A DNA stretch of 64,000 bases from Achromobacter pestifer (GCF_902859625.1 NZ_CADIJX010000005.1:62001-126000); one strand, 5' to 3'. Positions 17,172 through 26,576 are shown, counted from the stretch's first letter. Program-made: numbers and translations. The notes: generated by a model from the letters alone, not told the origin.

Positions 17172-18998
17172 CTACTTGCGAGTCGTGGCCTTCTTGGCGG
17201 ACTTGGCGGCGGTATCCGCTTGCTTCACCGCCTTCTTGACCGCTGTCTTGGCCCCCTTCTTCGCGGCCACCTTGGCCCCCTTCTTCGCGACGCTTGCCTT
17301 CACCGTCTGGCCTCGGCCAGCCGTCGGACCCGACCGCAGCAGCTCGCCGGCCTTCCACGCCTCAACGTACTCGGTCGCGGCTTCGACCATGTGCTTGCCG
17401 ATCTTGGCGTAATCGCCGTCGTCCAAGTTGGCCAGCGACACGCGGATGGACCACGGCGGGCCACCAAAGCCACCACCGTCCATCAACACGACTCCCGACT
17501 TTTCCGCCAGGCGGAACAAGAAGTCCACCGGTTCGTAGTTGGCCGTCATGTATTTGCAGAAGGCGTCGCCATACGTGAGCTTGGCCCAGACCATGAAGTC
17601 CAGTTCCACGTAGTACCAGCCACGCATCGGATCTTCGGGCGGCAGTGCAATGCCCAAACCACGGCAGAGGGCATCGCGGCGGGCCCGCACGATCTCCATC
17701 GTCAGATGCTTGTACGCATCCTTCAGATCCAACAGGTGCGACAACGCAAAGAAACCCATCTGCACTTGTTGCGGCAGGGACAGGCCCGCCGTGTGATTCA
17801 GCGCCACATTGCGGCTATCCGCCACCATGCGGTCGATGAACTTGAGCTTCTCGGGTTCCATCGTCATGGCGCCGTAGCGCTTGTTCAAGCGCTGCTTCCA
17901 CGATGCGGGCAGTTCAGCGATGCGACGATCCATCGTGTTCTTCTCGTGCGTGGCGATCACGCCCAGGCGCCAGCCCGTGCAACCAAAGTTCTTCGAGAAG
18001 GAGTACACGCAGATGGTGTTGTGCGGCACTTCTGCCATCAGCGAACGGAAGTTCGGCACGAAGGTTCCGTAGACGTCGTCCGTCACCAGCACCAGGTCCG
18101 GATTCTTGCGGATCAGGCGCACGATCTGCTTCATCTCAACCGGATTGAACGCAACCGACGGCGGGTTGCTCGGGTTCACCGTGACCGCCAGCTTGATCTT
18201 CGGATTCTCCAGCTTCGCGATTTCGGATGCCGGATAGTGCCAGTCGTGCGTGCCGTCCTCGTGCAAGCTGTTGGCGTTGATGGCGACGATCTTGAACTGG
18301 AAGCGCTCCAGGTGCGCGATCTCGATATAAGGCGTGAAGGTCGGCAGGAACAGCGCGATCGTATCGCCCTGCTTGAGCAAGCCGTTCTGCATCAGCGAAT
18401 CGAAGATGTAGCACATGGCGGCCGTGCCGCCTTCCACCGGAAACAGATCGAACTTGCCCTTGGGCGGCCGGCCGTCGCACATCTCCTTGATCAGATAGTC
18501 GTGCACGATCTGTTCAATGTGTACCAGCGCGCGCGGCGGCACGGGGTAGTTGTCGCCGATGATGCTGTCGGTCAGTTCATGGATCCACTCATCGGGGTCA
18601 AAGGCCTTGATCTTGACGCCGTACTCCAGCACGCCGACCAGAAAGTCGGCGCCATCCTGTCCTTTGTTTTTGGACAGGAATTTGCGCAGGCGGTCGGCGC
18701 AACCCTTCTTGGCCGGCATGCCCGCCAAGATGGCATCGTCGCGCACCCGGCGCGCTTCCTTCATCGCAAACTGGCCCAGCAGGAAGAAGGCGTCGCGCGG
18801 TTCGGTGGCGATCCAATTCGGATTGCCACGGCCGGCGTTCAACATGGTCAACGCGGCGGTATGTTGAGTACCCTTGGCCAGGGTGATCAGGTAATCCTTC
18901 AACTCAAAGGGAGACAACTGCTCAAGATCGCGCTGGCGCGACCTGGTTGTTTTCAGGGCCGAGGCCAGGCTGACGGTGAGGGGCGTGGTGGAAGCCAT
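17172..18998 (-). CDS. aspD: Bifunctional aspartate transaminase/aspartate 4-decarboxylase
   Basis: PLP enzyme that beta-decarboxylates L-aspartate to L-alanine and CO2, and can also transaminate. Family hallmarks are NAGRGNPNW near the N-terminus, NPSNPPS, and VTDDVYGTF. The PLP lysine is in YSFSKNFGCTGWRLG, at about residue 333. The 608-residue length exceeds the usual 530-545 of the family. The excess is a C-terminal tail of about 47 residues (562-608) made mostly of Lys and Ala, resembling bacterial histone-H1-like proteins. It is flanked by two aspT genes in one operon, forming an aspartate-alanine cycle that consumes cytoplasmic protons. Confidence 0.93.
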   Translation of the reverse strand: MASTTPLTVSLASALKTTRSRQRDLEQLSPFELKDYLITLAKGTQHTAALTMLNAGRGNPNWIATEPRDAFFLLGQFAMKEARRVRDDAILAGMPAKKGCADRLRKFLSKNKGQDGADFLVGVLEYGVKIKAFDPDEWIHELTDSIIGDNYPVPPRALVHIEQIVHDYLIKEMCDGRPPKGKFDLFPVEGGTAAMCYIFDSLMQNGLLKQGDTIALFLPTFTPYIEIAHLERFQFKIVAINANSLHEDGTHDWHYPASEIAKLENPKIKLAVTVNPSNPPSVAFNPVEMKQIVRLIRKNPDLVLVTDDVYGTFVPNFRSLMAEVPHNTICVYSFSKNFGCTGWRLGVIATHEKNTMDRRIAELPASWKQRLNKRYGAMTMEPEKLKFIDRMVADSRNVALNHTAGLSLPQQVQMGFFALSHLLDLKDAYKHLTMEIVRARRDALCRGLGIALPPEDPMRGWYYVELDFMVWAKLTYGDAFCKYMTANYEPVDFLFRLAEKSGVVLMDGGGFGGPPWSIRVSLANLDDGDYAKIGKHMVEAATEYVEAWKAGELLRSGPTAGRGQTVKASVAKKGAKVAAKKGAKTAVKKAVKQADTAAKSAKKATTRK

Positions 18999-19111
18999 TA
19001 TTCAGTACTCCTGGTTTGCGTTTTGACAAGCGCTTGCCGGGGCGGTGCGGACGGGCACGCCCGCCGCCCCAATATGCTGCCCGTAAGCCGTAAGGCTTTG
19101 CGGGCGTTCCA

Positions 19112-20803
19112 CTAAGTCATGAGCATCACGATGACAATCCCCCAGATGATGAGCAGGGTATTGCCGATCGCGTAAGGCACCGTGTAGCCCAGGGCGGGCA
19201 CCTGGCTTTTCGCCGTTTCGGTGATCTGACCGATGGCGGCCGTCGTGGTGCGAGCGCCTGCGCAGACGCCCAGCACGATGGCAGGATGGAACTTGAAGAT
19301 GTAGCGGGCGATATACACGCCCAGAATCATCGGCACGCTGGTTGCGATGATGCCCGCCACGAACAGTTTGGCCCCCAATTGCTGGAAGCCCTGCACAAAC
19401 CCTGGTCCTGACGTAATGCCGACCACCGCCACGAAGGCGGTCAGACCGACAGAAGTCAGGAACCAATGCACGGGTTCCGGCACGCGGCCGAACGTGGGAT
19501 GCACCGAGCGCAGATAGCCGAAGATCAGGCCCGAGATCAGCGCGCCGCCCGACGTCGACAAGGTGATCGGAATGCCGCTGACCGTCAGCACCAGCGTGCC
19601 GAACAAGCCACCCAGCAAGATGCCGAAGCCCACGAACACCATGTCGGTCTGCTCGGTGGCACGGTCCACGTAGCCCACCTTGTTGACCACGCGCTCAACG
19701 TCGCGCTTGGGTCCAAGCAAGAACAGGCGATCGCCGCGGTCCAGTTTCAGACCCCAATTGATCGGCATGTCGTGGCCGCCGCGCACCACTTTGCGCAAGA
19801 AGACACCCCGCCCCAATTGGCGAACCTGCTCCATTTCCGAGATTTCCTTGACCGTCTTGCCGGCAAGGTTCTTGTTGGTCAACACCACCTCGACGATTTC
19901 GGCGGGCAGGTTGATCACGTCCCGGTCTTCGACCTCAGTACCGATAATGCCCGGGGCTTGTATCACCAGCGCATCGTGGCGCCCGGTCACGCCCAACACG
20001 TCACCGGCTTGCAGCACGGTCGTCGAATCGTTATCGACGATTTGATCGCCGCGGCGAATACGTTCGACAAAAACCCGGGCATCGACAAAACGCGCTTCCA
20101 GGTCAGCCACGGTCTGGCCGATATGCTCCGTGTTTTCAAGCTTGTAAGCACGAGCCGTGAATTTGCGGTAGCCGGAGAGTTCCATGGAATCTGCGCCGCC
20201 GGACATCTTGGCTTCGTAGTCCTTGCACTCTTTCACGATGTCCACGCCCATCAGCTTCGGACCCAGCGATGCCAGCAACCAGGCACTGCCTACGGTGCCA
20301 AAGATGTAGCAGACCGCATAGGCCACTGGAATACTGTCGATCCACTTCTTCTTGGTCGCCGCATCAACCCCCAGCCCGTTGATCGTGTCGGTGGCCACGC
20401 CCATCACTGCCGAAATGGTCTGCGCGCCAGACAGCAGGCCCGCGCCGGTGCCGGCATCAAACCCAAAGCCGACAGCGGTTCCCCAAGTGACCAGCAAGCA
20501 AATAACGCAGATGATGACCGCGAAGATGACCTGGGGAAGGCCATCGCTTTTCATACCTCGGAAGAATTGTGGTCCGACGCCGTAGCCTAGACCGAAGAGG
20601 AAAAGCAGGAAGAACACCTGCTTCAGAATTGGGGCGATGGTAATGTCGAGTTGCCCGACCAGCACGCCCACCAACAAAGTACCCGTGACAGCGCCTAGAT
20701 TAAACCCAAAGATCTTTTTGGCCCCGATCCAATACCCCAGACCCAAGGTTAAAAAGACCGCCAACTCAGGGTACTTACGCAATGTGTCAAAGAACCATTC
20801 CAT
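19112..20803 (-). CDS. aspT: AspT-family aspartate:alanine antiporter (paralogue 2)
   Basis: 563 residues, same architecture as the aspT gene at 15448: membrane helices, two central TrkA-C domains, membrane helices. Motifs are GLLSGAQTISAVMG in the first half and GVCAGARTTTAAIG in the second. The start at 20803 (MEWFFDTLRKYPEL) follows a GGAGA site; a longer frame exists but lacks one. It is first in the operon, 113 bases before aspD. The two paralogues are clearly divergent in sequence and so not a recent duplication. They may differ in direction, substrate or gating. Confidence 0.88.
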   Translation of the reverse strand: MEWFFDTLRKYPELAVFLTLGLGYWIGAKKIFGFNLGAVTGTLLVGVLVGQLDITIAPILKQVFFLLFLFGLGYGVGPQFFRGMKSDGLPQVIFAVIICVICLLVTWGTAVGFGFDAGTGAGLLSGAQTISAVMGVATDTINGLGVDAATKKKWIDSIPVAYAVCYIFGTVGSAWLLASLGPKLMGVDIVKECKDYEAKMSGGADSMELSGYRKFTARAYKLENTEHIGQTVADLEARFVDARVFVERIRRGDQIVDNDSTTVLQAGDVLGVTGRHDALVIQAPGIIGTEVEDRDVINLPAEIVEVVLTNKNLAGKTVKEISEMEQVRQLGRGVFLRKVVRGGHDMPINWGLKLDRGDRLFLLGPKRDVERVVNKVGYVDRATEQTDMVFVGFGILLGGLFGTLVLTVSGIPITLSTSGGALISGLIFGYLRSVHPTFGRVPEPVHWFLTSVGLTAFVAVVGITSGPGFVQGFQQLGAKLFVAGIIATSVPMILGVYIARYIFKFHPAIVLGVCAGARTTTAAIGQITETAKSQVPALGYTVPYAIGNTLLIIWGIVIVMLMT

Positions 20804-20940
20804 CCCGAATCTCCTTCGTTCTGTACAGGTCGAGCACGTGCGCGAACAATCCTGCTGCGCGCGGAACACATTATCAGAATCTTTCAGAAAATCAAAAGAA
20901 ATACTACAGGGATGACATTCTGATGCAGATTAACCGGCAT

Positions 20941-20977
20941 AAAAAAAAGCCTGCGGACAATACGTCCGCAGGCTTTT
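20941..20977 (-). terminator. Strong terminator after etfA
   Basis: A perfect 14-base-pair stem (arms 20945-20958 and 20964-20977, five-base loop) is followed on the minus strand by eight T residues. It lies 22 bases after the etfA stop. Confidence 0.92.
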
Positions 20978-20998
20978 CATATTGCGTGAGCTGTTGGT

Positions 20999-21928
20999 TT
21001 ACAGCGCGCCAGTCAGTTCAGGCACCACCTGGAACAGATCACCCACCAAGCCATAATCGGCGACGCCGAAAATCGGCGCTTCCGGATCTTTATTGATGGC
21101 GACGATGACCTTGGAATCTTTCATGCCAGCCAAATGCTGGATGGCACCCGAGATCCCAACCGCCACGTACAGTTGCGGCGCAACAATCTTGCCCGTTTGG
21201 CCAACCTGCCAGTCGTTCGGCGCGTAACCGGCGTCCACCGCGGCGCGCGAGGCACCCAGTGCAGCACCCAGCTTGTCAGCCAGCGGATCCAGGATCTTGA
21301 AGTTTTCAGCGCTGCCCAAGCCCCGGCCGCCCGACACCACCACGCGCGCACCGGCCAGTTCAGGACGGTCGCTCTTGGCGACTTCGCGACTCACAAACGT
21401 GGACAAGCCCGAATCAGCCACGGCTGCAATCTCTTCCACCGCGGCCGACCCGCCTTGCGCGGCAACGGCATCAAAGCCCGTCGTGCGCACGGTGATGACC
21501 TTCACGGCGTCGGCCGATTGCACGGTGGCAATGGCGTTACCCGCGTAGATCGGGCGCTGGAACGTATCGGCGGATTCCACGCCGATAATGTCCGAGATCT
21601 GCGCCACATCGAGCTTGGCCGCGACGCGCGGCGCCACGTTCTTGCCCGAGGCGGTGGCCGGGAACAGGATGTGGCTGTAGTTGGAGGCCACGGCCAGTAC
21701 CTGCGCGGCAACGTTTTCCGCCAGGCCATCGGCCAATTGCGCAGCGTCGGCCAGCAAGACCTTGGCAACGCCAGCGGCGGCAGCGGCTTGGTCAGCCACG
21801 GCGCGCGCATTGGCGCCGGCGACCAGCACGTGCACGTCGCCTCCGATCTTGGCGGCGGCGGCGACGGCGTTCAGGGTTGCGCCCTTGAGCTGGGCGTTAT
21901 CGTGTTCGGCAATAACCAGCGTCGTCAT
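20999..21928 (-). CDS. etfA: Electron transfer flavoprotein subunit alpha
   Basis: 309 residues. With EtfB it binds FAD and AMP and carries electrons from acyl-CoA dehydrogenases to ETF-ubiquinone oxidoreductase. The C-terminal FAD-binding domain is visible in [22 protein letters not shown] and [12 protein letters not shown]. The start at 21928 lies one base after the etfB stop, indicating a tight etfB-etfA operon. The two acyl-CoA dehydrogenases in this window are plausible electron donors, though they are not linked in one operon. Confidence 0.96.
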   Translation of the reverse strand: MTTLVIAEHDNAQLKGATLNAVAAAAKIGGDVHVLVAGANARAVADQAAAAAGVAKVLLADAAQLADGLAENVAAQVLAVASNYSHILFPATASGKNVAPRVAAKLDVAQISDIIGVESADTFQRPIYAGNAIATVQSADAVKVITVRTTGFDAVAAQGGSAAVEEIAAVADSGLSTFVSREVAKSDRPELAGARVVVSGGRGLGSAENFKILDPLADKLGAALGASRAAVDAGYAPNDWQVGQTGKIVAPQLYVAVGISGAIQHLAGMKDSKVIVAINKDPEAPIFGVADYGLVGDLFQVVPELTGAL

Positions 21929-21929
21929 G

Positions 21930-22679
21930 TCAGACCACCTTCGCTTCGTTCTTGAGTTTGTCCACCAGCGCTGCAACGTCGGCCACCTTGATGCCGGCCT
22001 TGCGAGCGGGCGGCTCGCTGACCTTCAGCGTCTTCAGGCGCGGTGCGGCATCAACACCCAACTCTTCGGGCGTGACGGTGTCCAACTGCTTCTTCTTGGC
22101 CTTCATGATGTTCGGCAGCGTGACATAACGCGGCTCGTTCAGGCGCAAGTCGGTGGTGACGATCGCCGGCAGCTTCAGCGTCAGCGTTTCCAGGCCGCCG
22201 TCCACTTCGCGCGTGACCGTGACCTTGCCGTCGGCCAGTTCGACCTTGCTGGCGAACGTGGCTTGCGGCCAGTCCAGCAGCGCAGCCAGCATCTGGCCGG
22301 TCTGATTGGCATCGTCGTCGATGGCTTGCTTGCCCAGGATCACCAGTTGCGGCTGTTCCTTGTCGACCAGCGCGCGCAACAGCTTGGCAACGGCCAGCGG
22401 CTGTAGTTCGGCATCGGTCTGAACCAGCACGCCGCGGTCGGCGCCAATGGCCATGGCGGTACGCAATGTCTCCTGGCATTGCGCAACGCCGCAAGAAACC
22501 GCCACGACTTCAGCGACGGCACCCTTTTCCTTCAACCGGGTCGCTTCTTCGACGGCGATTTCGTCAAAGGGGTTCATGGACATCTTCACATTGGCGATAT
22601 CCACGCCAGTCTGATCCGACTTGACGCGCACCTTGACGTTGTAGTCAACGACGCGCTTGACAGGTACCAACACCTTCAT
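21930..22679 (-). CDS. etfB: Electron transfer flavoprotein subunit beta
   Basis: 249 residues, beginning [20 protein letters not shown]. It contains the ETF-beta region around residues 120-150, including [20 protein letters not shown], which contributes to the nucleotide-binding and docking surface. It is the first gene of the etfBA operon. Confidence 0.96.
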   Translation of the reverse strand: MKVLVPVKRVVDYNVKVRVKSDQTGVDIANVKMSMNPFDEIAVEEATRLKEKGAVAEVVAVSCGVAQCQETLRTAMAIGADRGVLVQTDAELQPLAVAKLLRALVDKEQPQLVILGKQAIDDDANQTGQMLAALLDWPQATFASKVELADGKVTVTREVDGGLETLTLKLPAIVTTDLRLNEPRYVTLPNIMKAKKKQLDTVTPEELGVDAAPRLKTLKVSEPPARKAGIKVADVAALVDKLKNEAKVV

Positions 22680-22749
22680 CCCGCTGCCTCCAAATGGAAA
22701 TAATTACCCGGCATGCGCCGGGATCGCATTGCACAATTTTTTCCTGATT

Positions 22750-23673
22750 CTACAGCTTCGCCAGCGCTCGTATATGTGCAACCACACTCCGCCCCAAGGC
22801 AGACAAGTTGTAACCGCCTTCCAGCGTGCTGACGATCCGGCCCTGGCAGTGGCGTTCCGCCACGTCCACGAGTTGCTCGGTAATCCAGGCGTAGTCGGCC
22901 TCCACCAGGCCCATCTGGCCCATATCGTCCTCTCGATGCGCGTCGAAACCGGCCGACACCAGGATCAGTTCCGGACGATGCGCCTCAAGCCTGGGCATCC
23001 AGGTCTCCGTGACGATGGTCTTGACCGCAGCCCCGCCCGTATAGGCGGCCACGGGCACGTTCAGCATGTTGGCGGCCGGGTGCTGCGTGCCGCTGTTGGG
23101 AAAGAACGGGTGCTGGAAAAAACTGCACATCAGCACCCGGTCATCGCCTGCGAAGACGTCTTCGGTGCCATTGCCGTGATGCACATCGAAATCCACGATG
23201 GCTACCCGCGACAGGCCGTGGAAGTCCAGCGCATGACGCGCGGCAATGGCCACGTTGTTCAAAAAGCAGAATCCCATCGCCTGCGACCGGCAGGCGTGAT
23301 GGCCGGGCGGACGCACCGCACAAAAGGCCGTCCTGGCCTCGCCGCCCATCACCGCATCCACCGCCGCCACGCCCGCGCCGGCCGCATATAGCGCCGCCTC
23401 GTAGGTGTGGGGATTCATCAGCGTATCGGGATCTATTGGGTAATACCCTTGGTCTGGCGTATGTTCACGCAAACTGTCCAGGTACTGGACGGTGTGCACG
23501 CGCAGCAGGTCCTGGCGCGATGCCTGAGGCGCCTGCCGGTCGTCCAGATAAGGCATCAATCCGCTTGCCAGCAACTGGTCTGAAATGGCGTCCAGCCTCT
23601 GCGGACTTTCGGGATGCCAACTGCCCATTTCATGCAAGCGGCATGCCGGGTGAGTAAGATACATGGTCTCCAT
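22750..23673 (-). CDS. Histone deacetylase-family amidohydrolase
   Basis: A zinc-dependent deacetylase-fold enzyme of about 307 residues. Visible class-II-like motifs are RPPGHHACRSQAMGFCFLNN, the metal site VDFDVHHGNGTED, SAGFDAHREDD and the closing LEGGYNL. Bacterial members deacetylate acetylpolyamines, acetoin-related substrates or acetyl-lysine; substrate here is unknown. Either of two in-frame ATGs may start it (23673 or 23664). Its start is only about 10 bases from that of the divergent mltB gene, so the two promoters must overlap each other's coding regions. Confidence 0.88.
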   Translation of the reverse strand: METMYLTHPACRLHEMGSWHPESPQRLDAISDQLLASGLMPYLDDRQAPQASRQDLLRVHTVQYLDSLREHTPDQGYYPIDPDTLMNPHTYEAALYAAGAGVAAVDAVMGGEARTAFCAVRPPGHHACRSQAMGFCFLNNVAIAARHALDFHGLSRVAIVDFDVHHGNGTEDVFAGDDRVLMCSFFQHPFFPNSGTQHPAANMLNVPVAAYTGGAAVKTIVTETWMPRLEAHRPELILVSAGFDAHREDDMGQMGLVEADYAWITEQLVDVAERHCQGRIVSTLEGGYNLSALGRSVVAHIRALAKL

Positions 23674-23683
23674 AAGGAAGATT

Positions 23684-24838
23684 ATGTTCATCTGTCGGCG
23701 ATTACTGCAACTCGGAACGCTTTCCGCCCTGCTGGCGGGCTGCTCCACCACCGCCCCCACTGCTCCAAATCCGCTTGCCGCCCAACCCGCGGCGGCATCA
23801 GGCAATGCCCCCATCCGCATCGGACCCAGTACGCCGACACCGGGCTCCGAACTACCGGACGACGCGCCCGCCACGCTGACCGCCACAGGCGCGCTGCGTC
23901 CGGAAGTGCGCAGCTTCGTCGAAGAACTGGCCGCTGAACGCCAACTGCCCCTGAACCCGATGGTCAAGGCGCTGGAGAGTTCACGCTACAACGCCACGGT
24001 CTCGCGTCTGATCGCCCCCTCTGCGCCGGGCAAGAAAATCTGGCGCAGTTGGCTGACGTATCGGTCGCGCTTTGTCGAACCCAAGCGCATCGGCTGGGGC
24101 GTGGACTTCTACAACGAGAACCGCGACCTGCTGAATCAGGCCGCGCAGCGCTTCGGCGTGCCGGCCCCCATCATCGCGTCGATCATCGGTGTTGAAACGC
24201 TGTATGGCCGCAACATGGGCAATTTCAGGGTGCTGGATGCGCTGGCGACGTTGGCCTTCGACTATCCTGACCCCAATAAACCCGAGCGCGCCACCATGTT
24301 CCGCGGCCAGTTGGCCGATTTCCTGACCTTGGTCATGAAAGACAAGCTGGAACTTGAAACGCGCGGCTCGTATGCAGGGGCCATCGGCATGCCGCAGTTC
24401 ATGCCGACCAGCGTCATGCATTACGCGGTGGACGGCGACGACAACGGCCATATCGACCTGACGAACAACACTCAGGACGCCATCATGTCCGTGGGCAGCT
24501 TCCTGGCGCAGCACGGTTGGCAGCGCGGCCTGCCGGTGTTCGCCCCGGTAGCCTTGCCCTCGGATCCCACCGCGCTGGTCGACGGCGGCCTGGAACCCAA
24601 GCAAAGCTGGGCAACGCTAAGCGCTGCCGGCGCGCGCTTGCAACCGGGTGCGTCCACCACCGGCTGGGGTAGCCAGCCGCTAGGCGTGGTTGATCTGGTC
24701 GAAGAAGCCCGAGGCACCGCCCAGTACCGCGTCGGCACGCCGAACTTCTTCGCCCTGACCAAGTACAACCGCAGCTACTTCTACGCCACGTCGGTGGCGG
24801 ACCTGGCCAGTGAGATCGAAGCCCGCGTAAGCCGCTGA
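23684..24838 (+). CDS. mltB: Lytic murein transglycosylase B, lipoprotein
   Basis: Cleaves peptidoglycan glycan strands with formation of 1,6-anhydro-MurNAc ends, from the inner face of the outer membrane. The 384-residue protein has a lipobox LLAGC with lipidated Cys20 and then a low-complexity linker. The GH103 catalytic domain has Glu171 in IIGVETLYGRNMG and the motif GAIGMPQFMPTSV. The ATG at 23684 is preceded by AAGGAAG and gives a proper lipoprotein signal; an upstream ATG at 23663 does not. It is divergent from the deacetylase-like gene and convergent with cysM. Confidence 0.93.
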   Translation: MFICRRLLQLGTLSALLAGCSTTAPTAPNPLAAQPAAASGNAPIRIGPSTPTPGSELPDDAPATLTATGALRPEVRSFVEELAAERQLPLNPMVKALESSRYNATVSRLIAPSAPGKKIWRSWLTYRSRFVEPKRIGWGVDFYNENRDLLNQAAQRFGVPAPIIASIIGVETLYGRNMGNFRVLDALATLAFDYPDPNKPERATMFRGQLADFLTLVMKDKLELETRGSYAGAIGMPQFMPTSVMHYAVDGDDNGHIDLTNNTQDAIMSVGSFLAQHGWQRGLPVFAPVALPSDPTALVDGGLEPKQSWATLSAAGARLQPGASTTGWGSQPLGVVDLVEEARGTAQYRVGTPNFFALTKYNRSYFYATSVADLASEIEARVSR

Positions 24839-24856
24839 CCCAACAGCGGCAGACAT

Positions 24857-24885
24857 GAAAACGCCCCGGTGAACGGGGCGTTTTC
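24857..24885. terminator. Bidirectional terminator between mltB and cysM
   Basis: A 12-base-pair stem GAAAACGCCCCG / CGGGGCGTTTTC (24857-24868 and 24874-24885) has a five-base loop. T-runs lie on the exit side of both strands. It lies between convergent genes and can serve both. Confidence 0.88.
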
Positions 24886-24907
24886 ACTTGGCGGGACGGT
24901 CAGGCGT

Positions 24908-25816
24908 TCAGTTGAAGACGCCCGTGGACAGATAGCGGTCGCCGCGGTCGCACACGATGAACACAATGGTGGCGTCATTGACGCGCTCGGCCACCCGCAA
25001 CGCGGCAACCAGCGCACCAGCGGATGAGATACCGCCGAAAATGCCCTCTTCCGCGGCCAGCCGGCGTGCCATGACTTCAGCTTCCGACTGCTCGATGGAC
25101 TCGTAGGCGTCCACGCGGCTGCGGTCAAAAATCTTCGGCAGATAGGCTTCGGGCCACTTGCGGATGCCAGGAATCTGCGAGCCTTCCGCCGGCTGCGCGC
25201 CCACCACCTGCACCGCAGGATTGCGCGACTTCAGATAGGTCGACACGCCCATGATGGTGCCCGTCGTGCCCATCGCGCTGACAAAATGCGTGATGCGGCC
25301 TTCGGTCTGGTCCCAGAGTTCGGGGCCGGTGGTTTCCACGTGCGCGCGCGGATTGTCGGGGTTGGCGAACTGGTCCAGCACCACGCCTCGGCCATCTGCC
25401 TGCATTTCGGTGGCCAGGTCGCGGGCGTACTCCATGCCGCCCTTGTCGGCCGGTGTCAGGATCAGTTCGGCGCCATACGCCGCCATGGCCGCACGGCGCT
25501 CCACCGACAGGTTGTCCGGCATGATCAGGATCATGCGGTAGCCTTTCATGGCGGCGGCCATGGCCAGCGCGATGCCGGTATTGCCGCTGGTCGCTTCAAT
25601 CAGGGTATCGCCCGGCTTGATATCGCCGCGCGCTTCCGCATGCTTGATCATCGACAACGCCGGGCGGTCCTTCACGGAACCGGCCGGATTGTTGCCTTCC
25701 AGCTTGGCCAGGATGACGTTGCCACGCGCGGCGCCCGCGGCACCAGGAATGCGCTGCAAACGCACCAGCGGCGTGTTGCCGACGGTCTGCTCGATAGTGG
25801 GGTAGGTAGTAGTCAT
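24908..25816 (-). CDS. cysM: Cysteine synthase B
   Basis: PLP enzyme that makes L-cysteine from O-acetylserine and sulfide, and S-sulfocysteine from thiosulfate. The 302-residue protein shows NTPLVRLQRIP, the PLP lysine in NNPAGSVKDRPAL, the substrate loop EATSGNTGIALA, and GTTGTIMGVSTYL. These features fit CysM more than CysK. A start four codons upstream (25828) is possible; MTTTYPTIEQTVGNTP is the usual family N-terminus. It complements the sulfate operon at 1.6-8.6 kb but is unlinked to it. Confidence 0.93.
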   Translation of the reverse strand: MTTTYPTIEQTVGNTPLVRLQRIPGAAGAARGNVILAKLEGNNPAGSVKDRPALSMIKHAEARGDIKPGDTLIEATSGNTGIALAMAAAMKGYRMILIMPDNLSVERRAAMAAYGAELILTPADKGGMEYARDLATEMQADGRGVVLDQFANPDNPRAHVETTGPELWDQTEGRITHFVSAMGTTGTIMGVSTYLKSRNPAVQVVGAQPAEGSQIPGIRKWPEAYLPKIFDRSRVDAYESIEQSEAEVMARRLAAEEGIFGGISSAGALVAALRVAERVNDATIVFIVCDRGDRYLSTGVFN

Positions 25817-25854
25817 GCGGACGATCATAACTCCGCCCGGCGGCGGGCACGGCC

Positions 25855-25899
25855 AAAAGCCGCGCTCCCGCCAGGGGCTCCCCAGGCGGCCGCGCTTTT
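25855..25899 (-). terminator. Probable terminator after comEA
   Basis: A long imperfect hairpin: outer arms AAAAG-C-CGCG (25855-25864) and CGCGCTTTT (25891-25899), inner arms CGCCAGGGG and CCCCAGGCG. It is followed by TTTT on the minus strand and begins directly after the comEA stop. Confidence 0.6.
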
Positions 25900-25900
25900 G

Positions 25901-26431
25901 TCAGCGGCGGGCCGGAGCCTTCAAGGCAGCAGCGGGGGCAGCGGATGGGGAGGACGGCGGCGCAGGTTTGCGCTCGGCCGGCTTGGCCCCGGCGGCTCCA
26001 TTGGCGGCAGCCCCATTGGCGGCGGCTCCCTTGCCTGCCGCCGCCGCGCCGGCCCCGATTTGCAGGCCCGCGGCTTCCAAGGCCTGGGCCTTCTTCAGCC
26101 CAATGCCGCGTACGCGCTCCGCCAGGTCTTCAAACGAATCGAACTTGCCGCCCCGCTCCCGCTCGCTCACGATGATCTCGGCGGTGCGCGGGCCAATTCC
26201 GCGTACGCTTTCCAGCTGCTGCGCGGTGGCCTGATTGACGTCCAGCGCATGGGCGGGTGGCGCCGCCACGCCCAGCCCCGCCGTCACCAGCAGCGTGCCC
26301 AGCGCCTGACGCAGCGTGCGCCAGGCGCCTTGCCCGCACGTCGTCCGCGCAGGCCGCCGCAGATGCCGAAGGCGGCGCCACGGCGGGCAAGCTGCCACCT
26401 GAACAGCCTTGGATTCTAGGAACGGATTCAT
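25901..26431 (-). CDS. ComEA-family helix-hairpin-helix DNA-binding protein
   Basis: 176 residues. After a hydrophobic export segment (LGTLLVTAGLGVAAPPAHA, about residues 44-62) comes a double helix-hairpin-helix domain from LDVNQATAQQLESVRGIGPR to VRGIGLKKAQALEAAG. ComEA-type proteins bind double-stranded DNA in the periplasm during natural transformation. The C-terminal 55 residues are Ala/Gly/Pro-rich with a short internal repeat (GAAAN) and are probably disordered. The unusually long basic N-terminus before the export segment may mean a later true start. No other competence genes are visible nearby. Confidence 0.8.
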   Translation of the reverse strand: MNPFLESKAVQVAACPPWRRLRHLRRPARTTCGQGAWRTLRQALGTLLVTAGLGVAAPPAHALDVNQATAQQLESVRGIGPRTAEIIVSERERGGKFDSFEDLAERVRGIGLKKAQALEAAGLQIGAGAAAAGKGAAANGAAANGAAGAKPAERKPAPPSSPSAAPAAALKAPARR

Positions 26432-26552
26432 GAGGGGTCTCCTGGAAGGACACGGCGCAACGGCTGTCGCGCCACCCTTGAATCATCGCCATTCGCCTCA
26501 TCGACCGGCGGCGGGGTGAACGAAAAAGTCCACCCCGGCAAGTACGCGGGCG

Positions 26553-26576
26553 AAAAAAAACCACCAGAGCGGTGGT
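26553..26576 (-). terminator. Terminator after hldD
   Basis: ACCACC (26560-26565) pairs with GGTGGT (26571-26576) across a five-base loop. On the minus strand eight T residues follow. It lies about 70 bases beyond the hldD stop. Confidence 0.75.

Noticed and set aside
15448..20803. Recent duplication of aspT.
   Set aside because: The two proteins differ throughout, including the central domains, so they are old paralogues.
25940..26060. Ala-rich short tandem repeats in comEA as a possible phase-variable tract.
   Set aside because: The repeat units are imperfect at the DNA level and few; no homopolymer or clean multi-copy unit that would slip readily.
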